A stretch of DNA of 45,599 bases from Chloroflexi bacterium OLB14 (GTDB lineage Bacteria > Chloroflexota > Anaerolineae > Anaerolineales > Villigracilaceae). Made by a program: the position numbers and the translations under genes. The first letter of the stretch is position 1. Every line of letters starts with the position of its first letter. The stretch is from positions 1-45,599 of the forward strand of contig LMZR01000005.1 of assembly GCA_001567105.1 (NCBI GenBank), in the 5' to 3' direction. Under the pieces are notes generated by a model. That model was not told the DNA's origin and did no database searches. It worked only from the letters and a program-made list of their open reading frames with translations. This document shows positions 43,814 through 45,599 of this stretch, in pieces.

Positions 43814-44278
43814 ATGACCAACTTAAAAAAAGCAGACTTAAAAAAACGAGCCTTAATCGCAGTGAGAGATTATGGTGTTAATCTGACGTTGTTTCGCAAC
43901 GCCGTTAGTGAATGGGCAGGGCTCAACGTCACGGACATGGAATGTATGAGACTTCTATTTCTCAAACAAGTTGCCACACCTTCTGAACTTGCGAAACATA
44001 CAGGTCTCACGTCAGGCGCGGCAACTGCCATGCTAGACAGACTCGAAAATGCAGGTTTAATTGAAAGGCGACCAAATCCCAATGACCGTCGTGGAACTTT
44101 AATCGCCCCCACCAAAGACAGTTCCGCCAAAGCCGCCTCATGGTTTGAATCAGCCAGAAAAGCACAAGATGATTTAATTTCCAGTTATTCGGCTGAGGAA
44201 TTAGAAATCATATCTGATGTCTTTGAAAAATTTACAAAGCTATGGGATGATGAGCGCAAGAAATTAAAAAAAGAATAG
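43814..44278 (+). CDS. MarR family transcriptional regulator
   Basis: A 154-residue winged-helix regulator. The recognition region ATPSELAKHTGLTSGAATAM followed by LDRLENAGLIERRPNPNDRR (about residues 56-97) is the MarR DNA-binding core, with the wing tip DRRGT. The N- and C-terminal helices form the dimer. It is transcribed away from the DUF1801 gene across a region containing two identical-type palindromes, so it probably represses itself and perhaps the neighbour. The effector is unknown. Confidence 0.9.
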   Translation: MTNLKKADLKKRALIAVRDYGVNLTLFRNAVSEWAGLNVTDMECMRLLFLKQVATPSELAKHTGLTSGAATAMLDRLENAGLIERRPNPNDRRGTLIAPTKDSSAKAASWFESARKAQDDLISSYSAEELEIISDVFEKFTKLWDDERKKLKKE

Positions 44279-44487
44279 CATCTAAATTTTTAATTAACAA
44301 GCACTGTAACAGATTATATTCTTCGTAAAATTTATGTTATCAAGAATCTGTAAGATAAACAAAGAAAAGATATAGTTGCGTTACTGTACATTCTTTGCAC
44401 TCTACTTTTATAGCCCCCAACGTTTCACCATGATATACTTGCGCCATCCAAGTTATAAAATTTCATAGCATCGAGGAGGAAGTTAAG
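44279..44487. other. AT-rich gene-free stretch at the composition boundary
   Basis: No ORF or convincing terminator is visible. An imperfect inverted repeat ACAGATT...AATCTGT lies at about 44311-44354. TGATATACT (about 44431-44439) resembles an extended -10 promoter element for the next gene. GC content rises abruptly at the right edge. Confidence 0.4.
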
Positions 44488-45599
44488 ATGGCAGAGAGTA
44501 TTCCGCAAGCGATGTCCACCAAGCGCGAACGCGTGGCGTGGTATTTGTACGACTTCGGCAATTCGGCGTATGCTTCGGTCGTTTTGCTCGCCGTCTATTC
44601 GGCGTATTTCAAGAATCAAGTGGTGGGCGGCGCGGAAGGCTCCCGCCTGTGGGGCTTGAGTATTTCCATTGCGATGATCATCGTCGCCATCGCCGCGCCG
44701 ATCATGGGGGCAATTGCGGACTATTCGGGCGCAAAGAAAAAATTCCTGTTCTTCTTCACCGCGCTTTCGGTGGTTTTCACCGCCCTGCTTTTCTTCACCC
44801 AAAAAGGGACGATTGCCCTGGCGGTTATTTTCTTCCTGCTTTCGGAACTCGGCTATCGTGCCGCGCAAATTTTCTATGACGCGCTCCTGCCCGAGATTGC
44901 CACGCCCGAAGAGACGGGACGCATCGCTGGCACGGGTTGGGCTGTCGGCTCCGCTGGCGGCATTGTCATCCTCCTCATCATTCTCCCGCCGATTCTGATG
45001 AGCAAAAGCGACCTGCTCGTCGTGCGTTCCACGCTGATCGTCACGGCGATCTTTTTCGCGCTGGCTTCGATTCCCATTTTTCGCTGGCTCAAAGAACGCG
45101 CTCAACCGCAAGCTTTGCCCGCTGGCGAGAACTATCTCAGTATTGCCTTCAAACAACTGAGCGCCACCATCAAAGCCGCGCGCGGATTCAAAGAGTTCCT
45201 CAAGTTCATGCTCGCCTATCTCGTCTACAACGAAGGCGTGATCATCGCGCTCGATTTCGCGGCGATTCTCGGCGCGGTCTTGTTCGGACTGGAGCAGACA
45301 GGCTTGATCATCTTCTTCATCGTCGTGCAAGCCACCAACGTGCTCGGCGCATTGCTGTTTGGAAATTTACAAGACCGCATGGGCGGCAAGCGCGCCTTGA
45401 CCATCTCCATTTTTATGATGGCGGCGTGCATCGGCGCGATGTACTTCGCGCAAAACCAGACTCACTTCTTCATCATCGGCGCGTTCATCGGCGCGGCGAT
45501 GGCGGGCGTGCAATCCGTCAGCCGCGCGATGGTCGCCACCTTCAGCCCGCCTGGAAAGAGCGGCGAATTCTTCGGCTTCTTCGCGCTCACTGGACGCAC
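44488..45599 (+). CDS. UMF1/Atg22-type MFS transporter (partial, runs off the window)
   Basis: From ATG 44488, behind GAGGAGGAAG, 370 codons remain open to the window end. The N-terminus RVAWYLYDFGNSAYASVVLL (residues 15-34) is the hallmark of the UMF1/Atg22-like family, in which the fungal vacuolar amino-acid effluxer is the known member; GWAVGSAGG and FGNLQDRMGGKRAL are further loops. About ten hydrophobic helices are present. Bacterial substrates are unknown. Codon use is strikingly GC-rich (GCG, CGC, GGC, TTC) compared with all upstream genes, suggesting recent transfer, a different genomic region or an assembly join. Confidence 0.88.
   Translation, partial: MAESIPQAMSTKRERVAWYLYDFGNSAYASVVLLAVYSAYFKNQVVGGAEGSRLWGLSISIAMIIVAIAAPIMGAIADYSGAKKKFLFFFTALSVVFTALLFFTQKGTIALAVIFFLLSELGYRAAQIFYDALLPEIATPEETGRIAGTGWAVGSAGGIVILLIILPPILMSKSDLLVVRSTLIVTAIFFALASIPIFRWLKERAQPQALPAGENYLSIAFKQLSATIKAARGFKEFLKFMLAYLVYNEGVIIALDFAAILGAVLFGLEQTGLIIFFIVVQATNVLGALLFGNLQDRMGGKRALTISIFMMAACIGAMYFAQNQTHFFIIGAFIGAAMAGVQSVSRAMVATFSPPGKSGEFFGFFALTGR

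Noticed and set aside
44425..45330. Long minus-strand ORF (301 codons)
   Set aside because: It is antisense to the GC-rich UMF1-type transporter, has a charged low-complexity composition typical of reverse reading of GC-rich codons, and no family motif.

Overview
The window looks like one contig of an AT-rich bacterium, most plausibly a Chloroflexota (Anaerolineae-like) genome. That placement is an inference from gene style and abundant palindromic intergenic repeats; no rRNA or other marker settles it. Promoters are close to the sigma-70 consensus (TTGACA, 16-18 nt, TATAAT-like) and many genes have GGAG-type ribosome binding sites.

Layout. (1) 1-6290: the 3' end of an unknown gene, tRNA-Asn, then a minus-strand block: glpX, cdsA, uppS, frr, pyrH, tsf, rpsB (translation, nucleotide, isoprenoid and phospholipid supply), with intrinsic terminators after tsf and pyrH and a consensus promoter for rpsB. 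(2) 6290-6820: a frameshifted nuclease-like gene. (3) 6983-20357: a complete branched-chain amino acid operon on the minus strand, ilvD-ilvB-ilvH-ilvC-leuA-leuC-leuD-cimA-leuB-ilvE. It makes 2-oxobutanoate from pyruvate through citramalate (cimA), and most of its gene junctions carry palindromic or tandem repeats. It starts at a strong promoter followed by an unannotated leader peptide rich in Ile, Leu and Val and by mutually exclusive antiterminator and terminator hairpins: a classical ilv attenuator. (4) 20395-23783: a NatAB-like ABC exporter and a lipoprotein peptidase. (5) 23882-29698, plus strand: aspartate-family pathway lysC, asd, metY, metA. lysC has its own promoter, a leader ORF with Thr codons and a second attenuator-like structure; metY lies behind a SAM-I riboswitch with a terminator. 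(6) 29700-30493: a MazEF toxin-antitoxin cassette bracketed by palindromic repeats and by a perfect 29-bp direct repeat of the metA 3' end. (7) 30492-44280: accessory genes: acetyltransferase, 5'-3' exonuclease, two DUF1697 proteins, two tandem secreted TPR-like paralogues, YdjM-like protein, DUF1801 proteins, RibD-like reductase, MFS exporter, UvrA paralogue, VOC protein, AlkD-like glycosylase and a MarR regulator. (8) 44488-end: the start of a UMF1/Atg22-type MFS transporter whose GC-rich codon use breaks sharply with everything before it.

Two window-wide themes stand out. First, several families of palindromic repeats sit between genes, supply stop codons, and in asd and metA appear inserted in frame inside coding sequence. 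One family (five paired elements) shows compensatory stem changes around an invariant asymmetric internal loop, as expected for a recognised hairpin. Second, four genes (nuclease-like, metA, secreted paralogue, AlkD) are broken by single-base changes in A/T homopolymers. This most likely reflects long-read assembly error, though phase variation is possible for the secreted protein.
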